Shown here piece by piece: positions 35,840 through 46,112 of a stretch of 49,280 nucleotides of DNA. Position 1 is the stretch's first letter. The number at the start of each line of letters is the position of its first letter. This stretch comes from Methylomonas koyamae (GTDB lineage: Bacteria > Pseudomonadota > Gammaproteobacteria > Methylococcales > Methylomonadaceae): the NCBI RefSeq assembly GCF_001644025.1, contig NZ_LUUK01000044.1:1-49280 (forward strand). Direction: 5' to 3'. The notes beneath the pieces were generated by a model that did not search any database, was not told the DNA's origin, and worked only from the letters and a program-made list of their open reading frames with translations. Position numbers and translations under genes: made by a program.

Positions 35840-36403
35840 ATGACCCGCAATCTGCAAGAACATATCCTGAATGTCGCCTCGGAGCTGTTTTACAGCCAGG
35901 GCATAAAAACCACCGGTGTCGATGCCGTCGTCAAAGCGGCCGGCACCACCAAAATGAGTTTGTACAAATATTATCCGTCGAAAGACGATCTGGTGTTGGC
36001 GCATTTGAGCAAGAGCCGGGCCAAACTTCAGGCGTACATCCAAGAATATTTGTTCAAGGCCGGTACCGATCCGGGGCGACAACTGCTGGCGGTTTTCGAT
36101 GCTTTCGGGGATTTGCAGGCCAACCCGGCGTTTCGCGGCTGCCCGTTTATCAACGCCGCCGCCGAATTCGCCGACTCCGGCAGTCCGATTCAACAAACCG
36201 CCGCCGAATTTTCGGAAGGCTTTCGCGCGCTGTTATCCGATTTGGCCGCTCGGGCCGGCGTCCGAGATCCGGAGCCGTTATCCAAACAGTTGGCGATGTT
36301 GATCGCCGGCGCGATGGTCGGCGAGCAAATGCGGCGCGGCACCGAAAACATGCGCTTGGCGCGCGAGGCCGCCGAAATCCTGATCGCATCGGCCCGCGAT
36401 TGA
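35840..36403 (+). CDS. TetR-family transcriptional regulator
   Basis: A 187-residue repressor with an N-terminal helix-turn-helix: HILNVASELFYSQGIKTTGV then VVKAAGTTKMSLYKYYPSKDDLVLAHL (about 6-52). The C-terminal half is the ligand-binding domain, with the segment FGDLQANPAFRGCPFINAAAEF, in which a Cys near 100 could sense electrophiles. It is divergent from the GST gene, with twin AGACC-N4-GGT operators between them, so autoregulation and control of GST are expected. The start is chosen at MTRNLQEHIL; an upstream ATG at 35813 would extend into the operator-proximal region. Confidence 0.92.
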   Translation: MTRNLQEHILNVASELFYSQGIKTTGVDAVVKAAGTTKMSLYKYYPSKDDLVLAHLSKSRAKLQAYIQEYLFKAGTDPGRQLLAVFDAFGDLQANPAFRGCPFINAAAEFADSGSPIQQTAAEFSEGFRALLSDLAARAGVRDPEPLSKQLAMLIAGAMVGEQMRRGTENMRLAREAAEILIASARD

Positions 36404-36467
36404 GCCATTTCGCTCGCGCCTGCAACGATTACAATAAGCGCCGCCCTCGTTTCCCCGGTTTCGTCAA

Positions 36468-37937
36468 GTGAATCTCCGCCAACTGGTTTCCCAAACCGCA
36501 ATCTACGGCCTCAGCAGCATTGTCGGCCGCTTCTTGAATTATCTGTTGGTCCCGCTTTACACCTATACCTACAGCGCCGCGGAATACGGCGTGGTCTCCG
36601 AGTTTTACGCCTACGCCGGCTTCTTCGCGGTCGTGTTGGCGTTGGGCCTGGAAACCGGTTACTTTCGGTTTCGGCAAAATCCCGCTTACGCCAGCGACAC
36701 GATTTATGCTAACGCCCTTAGTTTGCTGACCTTGGCCAATACCGGATTCCTCGCCGCCGTCGCTTATTGGCGCCAGGACTTGGCGGATTGGCTGCGCTAT
36801 CCGGATCATCCGGAGTATCTGGTCTGGTTTGCCGCGATTTTAGCGCTGGACGGCATCACCGCGCTGCCGTTCGCCCGACTGCGCGCCGAAAACCACGCCT
36901 GGCGTTTCGCCGGCATCAAATTGAGCGAAATCGCGATGACGATCGCGCTGAATCTATTTTTCCTGTTGCTATGCCCAAAACTGGCGCAACACTGGCCGGA
37001 CGCGGCGTGGTTACGCTTTTACGACCCCACCTTGGGCGTGGGCTACATCTTCATCGCCAATCTGATCGCCAGTCTGACAAAATGGCTGCTGCTGATGCCG
37101 CAATTCCGCCGGATACCGGTCAACCTAAATCCGGCGCTGCTCGGCCCCATGCTGCGCTATTCGCTACCGATGGTGGTGATCGGCTTCGCCGGCATGGTTA
37201 ACGAAATGCTGGACCGGGCCATCCTGAAAATCCTACTGCCTTACGATCTGACCACCAACCTGAAACTGCTGGGCATCTACGGCGCCTGTTACAAACTATC
37301 GATTCTGATGAGTTTGTTCGTGCAGGCCTTCCGCTACGCCGGCGAACCGTTCTTTTTTGCTTACGCCGGCCGCGCCGATGCCAAACGCGCCTACGCGTTG
37401 GTGATGCGCTATTTCGTCATCGCCGGGGTGTTCATCTTTTTGTTGGTGACGCTGTTTATCGACTTTTTCCAATATTTTATCGGCGCCGAATATCGAGCCG
37501 GCCTGGAAGTCGTCCCCATCCTGCTAATGGCGAATTTGCTGCTCGGTATCTATGTGAATTTGGCGATCTGGTACAAACTCGCCGACCGCACCGGCCTCGG
37601 TGCCTGGGTGGCACTGGCCGGTGCCGCGTTGACGGTCGCCTTGAATATCTATTGGATACCGCTTTGGGGTTACGTCGGCTCGGCCTGGGCCACGCTGGCT
37701 TGCTATGCCTTCATGGCGGCGGCTTCCTGGCTGCTGGGACGGCACTATTACCCGGTTCCGTATCCGTTGGCGCGGATTTTCAGCTATTTGCTACTGGGGA
37801 TAGGCTTGTATTTCGCCAATCGCTGGACGCTGCGCGAATACCATTGGAACGCTTGGCTGAGTGGCAGCCTGGGCTTGATGATTTATCTGGCGGTCGTCGC
37901 GGCCTTCGATCTGAAACCCCTAATCCGTCGAAGCTGA
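36468..37937 (+). CDS. Wzx-type polysaccharide / lipid-linked oligosaccharide flippase
   Basis: A 489-residue integral membrane protein with about twelve to fourteen hydrophobic helices, starting NLRQLVSQTAIYGLSSIVGRF then LNYLLVPLYTYTYSAAEYG, a typical opening of the MATE-like polysaccharide exporter family. FYAYAGFFAVVLALGLETGYFRF and GIYGACYKLSILMSLFVQAF are further family-like segments. The start codon is GTG, selected because it begins the conserved opening. It stands alone: no glycosyltransferase or polymerase genes adjoin it, so its polysaccharide is unknown. Confidence 0.87.
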   Translation: MNLRQLVSQTAIYGLSSIVGRFLNYLLVPLYTYTYSAAEYGVVSEFYAYAGFFAVVLALGLETGYFRFRQNPAYASDTIYANALSLLTLANTGFLAAVAYWRQDLADWLRYPDHPEYLVWFAAILALDGITALPFARLRAENHAWRFAGIKLSEIAMTIALNLFFLLLCPKLAQHWPDAAWLRFYDPTLGVGYIFIANLIASLTKWLLLMPQFRRIPVNLNPALLGPMLRYSLPMVVIGFAGMVNEMLDRAILKILLPYDLTTNLKLLGIYGACYKLSILMSLFVQAFRYAGEPFFFAYAGRADAKRAYALVMRYFVIAGVFIFLLVTLFIDFFQYFIGAEYRAGLEVVPILLMANLLLGIYVNLAIWYKLADRTGLGAWVALAGAALTVALNIYWIPLWGYVGSAWATLACYAFMAAASWLLGRHYYPVPYPLARIFSYLLLGIGLYFANRWTLREYHWNAWLSGSLGLMIYLAVVAAFDLKPLIRRS

Positions 37938-37953
37938 GCCGTGGCAACGTAGG

Positions 37954-38811
37954 TTAATCGGCGGCGTTGGCGCCGCCCTGCATCGCCAACGCCGCTTGAT
38001 ACAGCAACTTTTTGCGCTGCCCGGTGATGTCGGCCGCCAACGCGGCGGCGGTTTTCGTCGAGCACTCCTTCAACAACAAGGCCAGAATCCGCCGCTCTTC
38101 GTCACTGATTTCGCCGGCGACTTCCGGCGCTTGATAGCCGGCGACGATAACCACAAACTCGCCCTTGCGCATGTTTTCGTCGGCTCTGACGCGCTCGGCA
38201 ACCTTGTCCAAGCGATCGCCGACGATGGTCTCGTGCAATTTGGTGATTTCCCTGGCCACGACGATGGGATGTTCCGGAGGAAACACCGTCAGCATATCGG
38301 CCAACGCATCCTCTATCCGATGGCTGGACTCGTAGAAGGCCCAGGTCGAAGTATCGCTTAATTTTGTTTCGAAAAAGCCTTTGCGAGCCGAAGCGGTACG
38401 CGGCAAAAACCCTTCGAAACTGAAGCGGCTGGTCGGCAAGCCGGCCGCCGAGAGCGCGGCGATCAGTGCGCAAGGGCCGGGAATGGGCACGACATCAATG
38501 CTTTGGCGTCGTGCCAGTTGTACCAAGGGTAGGCCCGGATCGCTGATCAGCGGCGTGCCGGCATCCGAAACCAGTGCCACCGACTGGCCGTCTTGAATTT
38601 TGGCGATCAAGCCCGCCGAGGCATGCTCTTCGTTGTGCTGGTGCAGCGATTGCAACGGCTTGCCGATGCCGTAGTGCTGCATCAGCAGCTTGGCATGGCG
38701 GGTATCCTCGGCGGCGATCAAATCGACGCACTTCAAAACCTCGACGGCTCGAAAGCTGAGATCGGCCAGATTCCCTATCGGCGTGGCGACCACGTATAAT
38801 TTCCCGGACAT
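37954..38811 (-). CDS. rsmI: 16S rRNA (cytidine1402-2'-O)-methyltransferase
   Basis: Methylates the ribose of C1402 in the 16S decoding centre. The 285-residue protein opens MSGKLYVVATPIGNLADLSF and contains AEDTRHAKLL, ALVSDAGTPLISDPG and IPGPCALIAALSAAGLPTSRFSFEGFLP, the tetrapyrrole-methylase fold signatures of RsmI. The start at MSGKLYV matches the family; longer extensions read into the lpoA start region. It is divergent from lpoA with only 22 bases between the ATGs, the same arrangement as in E. coli. Confidence 0.96.
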   Translation of the reverse strand: MSGKLYVVATPIGNLADLSFRAVEVLKCVDLIAAEDTRHAKLLMQHYGIGKPLQSLHQHNEEHASAGLIAKIQDGQSVALVSDAGTPLISDPGLPLVQLARRQSIDVVPIPGPCALIAALSAAGLPTSRFSFEGFLPRTASARKGFFETKLSDTSTWAFYESSHRIEDALADMLTVFPPEHPIVVAREITKLHETIVGDRLDKVAERVRADENMRKGEFVVIVAGYQAPEVAGEISDEERRILALLLKECSTKTAAALAADITGQRKKLLYQAALAMQGGANAAD

Positions 38812-38833
38812 TTCCGCTGCAGGCCCTCTTGCC

Positions 38834-40656
38834 ATGTCTGATTTTAAATTCGCCGCCATTATGCCCGCTCGCTTGGCCGCCTGCTGGGTTTTCGGGCTGT
38901 TATTGACGGCCTGCGCCGAAGAGCCGGTGAAATCCGTCAAACCTCAGGCCGCGCGGGCCAAGTCGGCGGCGAAACGCGGCAAGCCCAACGAACCGACCCA
39001 AAGCTACCGAATGACGGACAACCAAAACGGCTTGCATTTGCTCGATGCCGATACCCGCATTCAGGCCGGCGACAGCGAAGCCGCGCAAAAAGCCCTGGAC
39101 CGGATCAATCCGGAGCAGCTAACGCCCGAGCAACTGAGCAAGTATAAACTGCTCGACGCGCAAATCTCGTTGAGCGCCGGAGACGCCGAACGAGCGTTGC
39201 ACAAACTGGAAGGCACCCGGCCGGCGGTGTTGGCCGAAGCCGACCGAATTGCTTACTATCAGTCCCTGGCCTTCGTGCATGCCTTGCTCGGCGACGTCCT
39301 GCCCTCGGTACGCGCCCGCTTGAAGCTCGGCCAATTACTGCAAGCCCCGGAACAGCAAAGGCAGAATATCGCGGCAATCCTGGACGCATTAAGCGTACTG
39401 CCGGTGGAAACCTTGAATGCATCTGCGCCAGTGGCCGACGAACTGGGCGGCTGGATGGCGCTGGCCAAGATCCTGAAGCAGCAAGGTTCGCCGGGTTTCG
39501 ATTTGAGCGGGCAAATCGCCGGCTGGCGGCAAGCCTATCCCTACCATCCGGCCAACGCCGAATATCTGCAAACCTACCTGAATGCGCCGGCGGCCGCGGC
39601 CGAACCCGCGCCGAGTGAATCCGCTATTGGCCCGGCCTCGGCGACCTCCGCCGCCGGCGCCAACCTCGCCGTGTTGTTACCCAGTGCCGGCCCTTACGCA
39701 CCCGCCGCGAAAGCCATCAAGGAGGGTTTGTCGGTCGCCCACCGCTTGGCGGCCAGTGCCGCGCCGCAACCGGGATTGAAGTTTTACGACACCAGCCAGG
39801 GCGAACTGGGCGAACTGTACCGCAAGGCCATCGCCGAGGGCGCCGGCTTGGTGGTCGGCCCGTTGGTTAAGGAAGACATTCAAACCTTAGCGCTATCCGG
39901 GGAGCTGCCGATACCGGTGCTGGCGTTGAACCAGGTCGACAATCTCGGCAAGGCCAACCTGTACCAATTCGGTCTAAGTCCGCAAGACGAAGCCGAGCAA
40001 CTGGCGCGAAAAGCCCGCCGCGACGGCCTGCAAAACGCGGTGTTTCTGGTGCCGAATACCCCCCAGGGCCAGCGCGTCGGCCATTTTTTGACCTCGGCCT
40101 GGCAAGCCGGCGGCGGCAGCGTTGTAGGTCTGGAACAATACGACCCCAAGCAGCACGATTTCTCGGGATCGGTCGCCGCTTTGCTGGCGCCCTCGATCAG
40201 TATCGACGGTAAGAAACAACCGTTGGCGGTATTCGTCAGCGCCAGCCCGGAAATCGCCCGCGAATTGGCGCCGCAGCTCAAGTACCCGCAAAGTGCCGAA
40301 TTGTCGATTTACGCGATGCCCAACCTTTACAGCGGCCGGCAAAATCCGGTGCGGGACGTGGACTTGGGCGCCATCCGCTTTTGCGACATGCCATGGTTGT
40401 TCGGCGAATACTATCCCGGCCCGCTGAGCCAGTCGGCGTTGCAAAACATCTGGCAAGGTCTGCCGGACAGCCAAATCAAACTGGTGGCGCTGGGCGTGGA
40501 CGCCTACAATCTGAGCGGGCAATTGAACCAGTTAGCCGGCGGCGCTTATGCCGGCGCCACCGGGCGCTTGTCCTTGACCGGCGAAAACCGGATCGGCCGG
40601 GCGCTGGTCTGCGCGCAATTCAAGGCCGGCGTGCCGATCGCCGACGGATTTTTGAA

Positions 40657-40660
<4 letters not shown>
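38834..40660 (+). CDS. lpoA: Penicillin-binding protein activator LpoA
   Basis: Outer-membrane lipoprotein that stimulates the synthase PBP1a. The 608-residue product carries a lipobox LTAC with the lipidated Cys at 27 (an alternative start at Met10 gives Cys18). The N-terminal domain (about 40-260) is TPR-like helical (AGDSEAAQKALDRINPEQL onward). An Ala/Pro-rich linker (AAAAEPAPSESAIGPASATS) leads to a periplasmic-binding-protein-like C-terminal domain (NLAVLLPSAGPYAPAAKAIK to the end). The neighbours rsmI, yraN and diaA are the conserved context. The stop overlaps the yraN start by TTGA. Confidence 0.93.
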
Positions 40661-41617
<957 letters not shown>

Positions 41618-41648
41618 CCTAAGCGATCGAGCAAGAGTTTGACGGAAC

Positions 41649-41670
41649 GCGGCCGGCGCGCGCCGGCCGC
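41649..41670. terminator. 22-base GC palindrome between convergent diaA and gltA
   Basis: A perfect 22-base inverted repeat composed only of G and C, centred at 41659/41660, lying between two convergent stop codons. No T-run follows on either strand, so it may be a weak bidirectional terminator or an mRNA 3'-end stabiliser. Confidence 0.4.
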
Positions 41671-41685
41671 TGGCGGCCTTAAGAG

Positions 41686-42981
41686 CTAGCGGCCGGAGAT
41701 AAACTTGACATCGCGCTTGCCGACCCCGCGATATAGCTGGCGCGGCCGGCCGATCTTCAGCTCCGGATCCGAAATCATTTCGTCCCACTGCGCGATCCAA
41801 CCCACCGAACGGGCCAGCGCAAAAATCGCGGTAAACATCTCGGTCGGGATGCCCAGCGCCCGCAACACGATACCCGAGTAGAAATCGACATTGGGGTAAA
41901 GTTTTTTCTCGACGAAATACGGATCTTCCAGCGCGATGCGTTCCAATTCCATCGCCAGCTTGAACAGGCGATCGTCGTTTAAATTCAATTCGTCCAACAC
42001 TTCGTGGCAGGTTTGCCGCATCAGTTTGGCGCGCGGGTCGTAATTTTTGTAGACCCGATGCCCAAACCCCATCAAGCGGAACGAGTCGTTTTTGTCCTTG
42101 GCCCGCGCCACGTATTCGCCAATTCGGGAGACATCGCCGATCTGCTCCAACATGTTCAACACCGCTTCATTGGCGCCGCCATGCGCCGCGCCCCACAAGC
42201 AAGCGATGCCCGCCGCGACGCAGGCATAGGGGTTCGCCCCACTGGAACCCGCCAGACGCACCGTCGAGGTCGATGCGTTTTGTTCGTGATCGGCGTGCAG
42301 GATCAGGATGCGATCCAGCGCGCGGGTGAGCACCGGATTGGCGATGTAATCGTCGTACGGATCGCCGTGCATCATCCGCATGAAGTTTTCGGCGTAACCC
42401 AAGCGGCGCTTGGGATATATGAAGGGTAGGCCGATGCTGTACTTGTAACACATCGCCACGATGGTCGGCATTTTCGCGATCAGCCGGATTGCCGACATGT
42501 AACGATCCTCACGACTGTTGATGTCCATGACGTCGTGATAGAAAGCCGACAGCGCGCCGACCACGCCAACCAGCACCGCCATCGGGTGGGCATCGCGGCG
42601 AAAACCGTTGTAGAACTTGGTCAATTGTTCGTGCACCATCACGTGTTGACTGACCGTCGTGACGAAATTCTTCATTTCCGCGCCGTTGGGCAAATCGCCG
42701 TTCAGCAATAGGTAGCAAACCTCCAAAAAGTCGCATTTTTCAGCCAATTGCTCGATCGGATAGCCGCGATACAGCAAGACGCCCTCGTCGCCGTCGATGA
42801 AAGTGATCTTGGACGTACAACTGGCCGTGGAGGTAAAACCAGGGTCGTAAGTAAAATGGCCGGTCTGCGCGTACAGCGAGCGAATGTCGATCACCGAAGG
42901 CCCCAAGGTACCGGGCATCACCGGCAATTCGTAGTGCTGGTCCTGATCGTCCCGTTTTATCGTCACTTTTCTGTCAGTCAT
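41686..42981 (-). CDS. gltA: Citrate synthase (type II, hexameric)
   Basis: Condenses acetyl-CoA and oxaloacetate in the TCA cycle. The 431 residues begin [20 protein letters not shown] and show [18 protein letters not shown], the catalytic His in [29 protein letters not shown] and the catalytic Asp in NVDFYSG. The length matches type II enzymes of Gram-negative bacteria, which are usually NADH-regulated. AGGAG lies 11 bases upstream of the chosen ATG. It is divergent from the DUF2817 gene across 247 bases. Confidence 0.97.
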   Translation of the reverse strand: MTDRKVTIKRDDQDQHYELPVMPGTLGPSVIDIRSLYAQTGHFTYDPGFTSTASCTSKITFIDGDEGVLLYRGYPIEQLAEKCDFLEVCYLLLNGDLPNGAEMKNFVTTVSQHVMVHEQLTKFYNGFRRDAHPMAVLVGVVGALSAFYHDVMDINSREDRYMSAIRLIAKMPTIVAMCYKYSIGLPFIYPKRRLGYAENFMRMMHGDPYDDYIANPVLTRALDRILILHADHEQNASTSTVRLAGSSGANPYACVAAGIACLWGAAHGGANEAVLNMLEQIGDVSRIGEYVARAKDKNDSFRLMGFGHRVYKNYDPRAKLMRQTCHEVLDELNLNDDRLFKLAMELERIALEDPYFVEKKLYPNVDFYSGIVLRALGIPTEMFTAIFALARSVGWIAQWDEMISDPELKIGRPRQLYRGVGKRDVKFISGR

Positions 42982-43228
42982 CGGGGAATTCTCCTGAAAG
43001 CTTGCGTTTAATGGCGGTGATGCAGCTATTCTATTGCAAACAGCAAATAAACACAGCCGAAAATCGGGATTGTTCACGAATTGACTATTTACTGATAACC
43101 GATAGTTGCGGACGAATCCATGCAAAAATCCGGCCGGTATTTCTCCAGTCAGCGCTGGACTCGCTAGCCGAGGAAGGCCGATAATCCGTGAACCGCAAAA
43201 CCGGCCTTCGCCCTGCCACCAAAACACC
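42982..43228. promoter_or_regulatory. gltA / DUF2817 divergent intergenic region
   Basis: The 247 bases must contain the promoter of gltA and that of the DUF2817 gene. An AT-richer stretch lies at about 43015-43110, and TAGAAT on the minus strand (near 43030) is a possible gltA -10 without a clear -35. I see no further conserved element. Confidence 0.3.
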
Positions 43229-44323
43229 ATGTCCAGCTCAACCACTTCCAACCCATTAGACCTCGCTTGCTTTCCAAGCAACTACGTCGAAGCGCGCCAG
43301 GGCTGGCTAGCGGCGGCGGAATTAAGCTTGCATTGCGAGAGTTTGGATTTTCCCTGTCCCGGCCAAGGACCGGACGGCGCGGCCTTATTCACGGACAGCA
43401 TTTGGATAGGACCAGCCGATGCCGAACAAGTGGTGGTGATTCTGGCCGGCACCCACGGCATCGAAGGCTACACCGGTTCGGCGGTACAAACCGATTGGTT
43501 GCACCGTTTGAGTGCACAACCCTCGCTGCTGCCCAACGGTGTCGCATTAGTGCTGGTGCATGCATTAACGCCGTGGGGTTATGCCTGGTCGCGTCGCTGC
43601 GATGCCGACGGCGTCGATTTGAACCGCAACGCAATCGACTTCAGCCAACCACCGCCCGACAACCGACATTACCGCGAACTCCGGCCGGCCTTATTCGAAG
43701 CCGATGTTGGCCGACGCCAACAGGCACTCGCCGAATTCGCCACCCGCCACGGCCGAACCGCGCTGGAAATCGCGATCAGCGGCGGGCAATACCTCGATCC
43801 GCTCGGGCCTTTTTACGGCGGCCGCGCGCCGGCTCACGGCCGTAAGGTATGCGAAGCGTTGATTTCTCGCTATCAACTCAATCGGCGCCGGCTGGCGGTC
43901 GTCGACATCCACACAGGACTAGGAGCCTACGGTTACGGAGAAATCATCTGCGACCACGCGCCGAACAGCATCGGCTCGACGCTTGCAAAAACTTGGTACG
44001 GCGACGCGGTGACCTTACCGGCGGCCGGCACCTCGAGTTCGGTACCGAAATGGGGTTTGCTGGATTATTTGTGGCACGCGGCAATCGGCGATGCCGGTTG
44101 CTACGTCACGCTGGAGTTCGGCACCTACTCCACCGATGCGCTGTTCGATGTCTTGCTGCAAGATCATTTGCTTTGGGCGCAAACCGGCAACGACGCGGCT
44201 CACCTGATCCACCGCGACGCGATGCGCCGGCATTTCTGTCCGGACGATCCGGTCTGGCGCGAACAGGTACTGTTTCGCGCCCGTCAGGTCATCGGCCAAG
44301 CACTAGCTGGGCTGGCACGATGA
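43229..44323 (+). CDS. DUF2817 / M14-like zinc carboxypeptidase-fold protein
   Basis: A 364-residue cytosolic protein of the DUF2817 family, distantly related to M14 carboxypeptidases and succinylglutamate desuccinylases. The zinc motif appears as [16 protein letters not shown] (His and Glu, about 70-85), the substrate-binding [13 protein letters not shown] motif as [20 protein letters not shown], and the third zinc ligand as the His of [12 protein letters not shown]. The probable catalytic Glu is in [10 protein letters not shown]. It is translationally coupled (ATGA) to the next gene, a GNAT/C39-peptidase fusion. Hydrolysis of a small peptide or acyl amide is inferred. The start has a poor ribosome-binding site. 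Confidence 0.82.
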   Translation: MSSSTTSNPLDLACFPSNYVEARQGWLAAAELSLHCESLDFPCPGQGPDGAALFTDSIWIGPADAEQVVVILAGTHGIEGYTGSAVQTDWLHRLSAQPSLLPNGVALVLVHALTPWGYAWSRRCDADGVDLNRNAIDFSQPPPDNRHYRELRPALFEADVGRRQQALAEFATRHGRTALEIAISGGQYLDPLGPFYGGRAPAHGRKVCEALISRYQLNRRRLAVVDIHTGLGAYGYGEIICDHAPNSIGSTLAKTWYGDAVTLPAAGTSSSVPKWGLLDYLWHAAIGDAGCYVTLEFGTYSTDALFDVLLQDHLLWAQTGNDAAHLIHRDAMRRHFCPDDPVWREQVLFRARQVIGQALAGLAR

Positions 44324-45444
44324 CGACCGTGATACGCCCGGCGCTGCCGACCGATCTGGAGGCGCTGGTTGCACTGGAAAACGCCAGCTTCGCCACCGAC
44401 AAACTCAGTCGGCGCAGTTTTCGGCATTGGCTGACCAACGAGCATCGCGCCCTGCTGGTCGGCGAATTCGAACATCGGGTGGCGGGCTACATATTGATCA
44501 TTTACCATCCCGGCACCCGATTGGCGCGAATTTACTCGCTGGCCGTGGCGCCGGAGTTGCGCGGCCACGGCATCGCCAAGGCCTTGATGACCGCCGGCGA
44601 ACAAGCCGCTCGCGACGACGGCAGGCTTTATCTGCGCCTGGAAGTCAGCGTCGATAACGCGGCGGCGATCAAGCTCTACGAAGCGCTAGGCTACCAGCGT
44701 TTCGGGGTCTACCGCGATTATTATCAGGATCACAAGGACGCGCTGCGCTATCAAAAACGCATCCGCCGTTACCGCGACAAACCGCAGCACCGCTCGGTGC
44801 ACTGGCTCAGACAAACCACGCCGTTTACCTGCGGGCCGGCCGCGCTGATGATGGCGATGCACGCCTTGAACCGAACCTACCAGCCGTCGGCCGACGAAGA
44901 AATCAATCTTTGGCGCGAGGCCACCACAGTCTTCATGACCTCCGGCCACGGCGGCTGCCACCCGCTCGGTTTGGCGCTGGCGGCGGGCCGGCGCGGTTTT
45001 CACGTGGAAACCTGGATCAACCAAACCTCGACCTTGTTCATCGACAGCGTACGCAGCGACGAGAAAAAACGCGTCATCGAACTCACTGATCAATATTTCA
45101 AACGCGAAGCCGAGCGTCGGCAAATACCGGTACATTACGCCAGCATCAGCCAGGCCGATCTAATCGCCGCGTTCGAGACCGGTGCAATTCCCTTGATTCT
45201 GATCAGCACCTATGCGATGGACCGTAAGAAAGCCCCGCATTGGGTCGTCATGAGCGGCTACGACAACGATTGCTTGTACATGCACGACTCCGACCCCGAC
45301 GATGGCCGGCAAAGCGACCTGGATTGCCAGTTCATCCCGATCGCCCGCGAGGATTTCGAGCGGATGTGCTGTTTCGGCAAATCCAGGCTGCGGACGGCGG
45401 TGATTTTGAAACCCGACTCCGCTCTCGCTCACAAAGCCCAATAA
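44320..45444 (+). CDS. GNAT acetyltransferase fused to C39-like peptidase (DUF3335)
   Basis: A 374-residue two-domain protein. Residues about 1-150 are a RimI-type GNAT domain, with acetyl-CoA motif YSLAVAPELRGHGIAKALM and EVSVDNAAAIKLYEALGYQRFG. Residues about 165-360 are a C39-like papain-fold peptidase with HWLRQTTPFTCGPAALMMAM, in which the Cys of TCGPAAL is the likely nucleophile, and HWVVMSGYDNDCLYMHDSDP, which supplies His and Asp. The same fusion exists in Pseudomonas-type genomes, often beside a RimK-like ATP-grasp ligase; no ATP-grasp gene is present here. It overlaps the DUF2817 gene by ATGA. Role and substrate unknown. Confidence 0.87.
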   Translation: MTTVIRPALPTDLEALVALENASFATDKLSRRSFRHWLTNEHRALLVGEFEHRVAGYILIIYHPGTRLARIYSLAVAPELRGHGIAKALMTAGEQAARDDGRLYLRLEVSVDNAAAIKLYEALGYQRFGVYRDYYQDHKDALRYQKRIRRYRDKPQHRSVHWLRQTTPFTCGPAALMMAMHALNRTYQPSADEEINLWREATTVFMTSGHGGCHPLGLALAAGRRGFHVETWINQTSTLFIDSVRSDEKKRVIELTDQYFKREAERRQIPVHYASISQADLIAAFETGAIPLILISTYAMDRKKAPHWVVMSGYDNDCLYMHDSDPDDGRQSDLDCQFIPIAREDFERMCCFGKSRLRTAVILKPDSALAHKAQ

Positions 45445-45656
45445 ACGCGAGCCGCGCCGAAACCGGCATCGATAAACGCCGCCAGTTTCGACAAATTTCG
45501 AGCTGCATTTTCAATTGGCCCAAGCGCCGGTCTTGCGTGCTTTTTAGGGCGAAGCTCCCTCTCGCGGACAGGCGTGTCGAGCCGTAAGGAGTTAAATCAA
45601 GGCGAACCGCCTCTGTGCGTTTGCCGCCCAGTTAACCCTCCGACCGAGTACGCGAA

Positions 45657-46112
45657 TCAATGACGTTGTTTCCGACAACCGACCAAATACTCGCTCAGAC
45701 TGACCGTCAAGCTGCTGTCTCGATCCATATCCGCGAAGCGGCGCAATACTTCTCCATCACTGTTGCCCAATGCGGTCACGGCGAACTCCTCGCTGCTTAA
45801 CGCACCGCTGGCATCAGCATCGGCCAAATTGAAAACTTCGGTTTCCAAAGTCAGCGCCTTCCCGGTCTTGCCGACGACGAATTCGCTAAGCGAAATGTCG
45901 GCGCTATCATCTGCATCCAGTTCGTCGAAACGAGTGTCGGTCAAACCGGCGATATAGGTCTGGTACTCGGCCAAGGTCAAGTCGTCGGCGGTGTCGGTAT
46001 TGGCAGCCTCGAACTCGGCGGTCCGTAGCGCGGTTTGCGACGATTTGGCGTAAGCCGGCGCACTGCCGACCAACGCGATCAAGAGACTGGAAATCAGCCA
46101 TGCTCTAGTCAT
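45657..46112 (-). CDS. Secreted EF-hand protein
   Basis: A 151-residue exported protein starting MTRAWLISSLLIALVGSAPA with cleavage after AYA. Four calcium-binding-type loops can be read: NTDTADDLTLAE (first position Asn), DADDSADISLSE (fully canonical, Asp at 1, 3 and 7 and Glu at 12), DADASGALSSEE (canonical ends) and DMDRDSSLTVSLSE, whose closing Glu is two residues late, so the fourth loop is irregular. AGGAG lies eight bases upstream of the ATG. Calcium binding outside the cytoplasm is likely; the role is unknown. It stands alone, with a gene-free stretch upstream. Confidence 0.85.
   Translation of the reverse strand: MTRAWLISSLLIALVGSAPAYAKSSQTALRTAEFEAANTDTADDLTLAEYQTYIAGLTDTRFDELDADDSADISLSEFVVGKTGKALTLETEVFNLADADASGALSSEEFAVTALGNSDGEVLRRFADMDRDSSLTVSLSEYLVGCRKQRH

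Noticed and set aside
41649-41670. 22-base GC palindrome as an origin or transposon end
   Set aside because: Single copy, no flanking duplication or iterons, and it sits between convergent stop codons as expected for a transcript-end hairpin.
43849-44319. In-frame N-terminal extension of the GNAT/C39 protein
   Set aside because: The extra ~157 residues are the DUF2817 gene read in another frame; the ATG at 44320 with an ATGA overlap starts the GNAT domain exactly.
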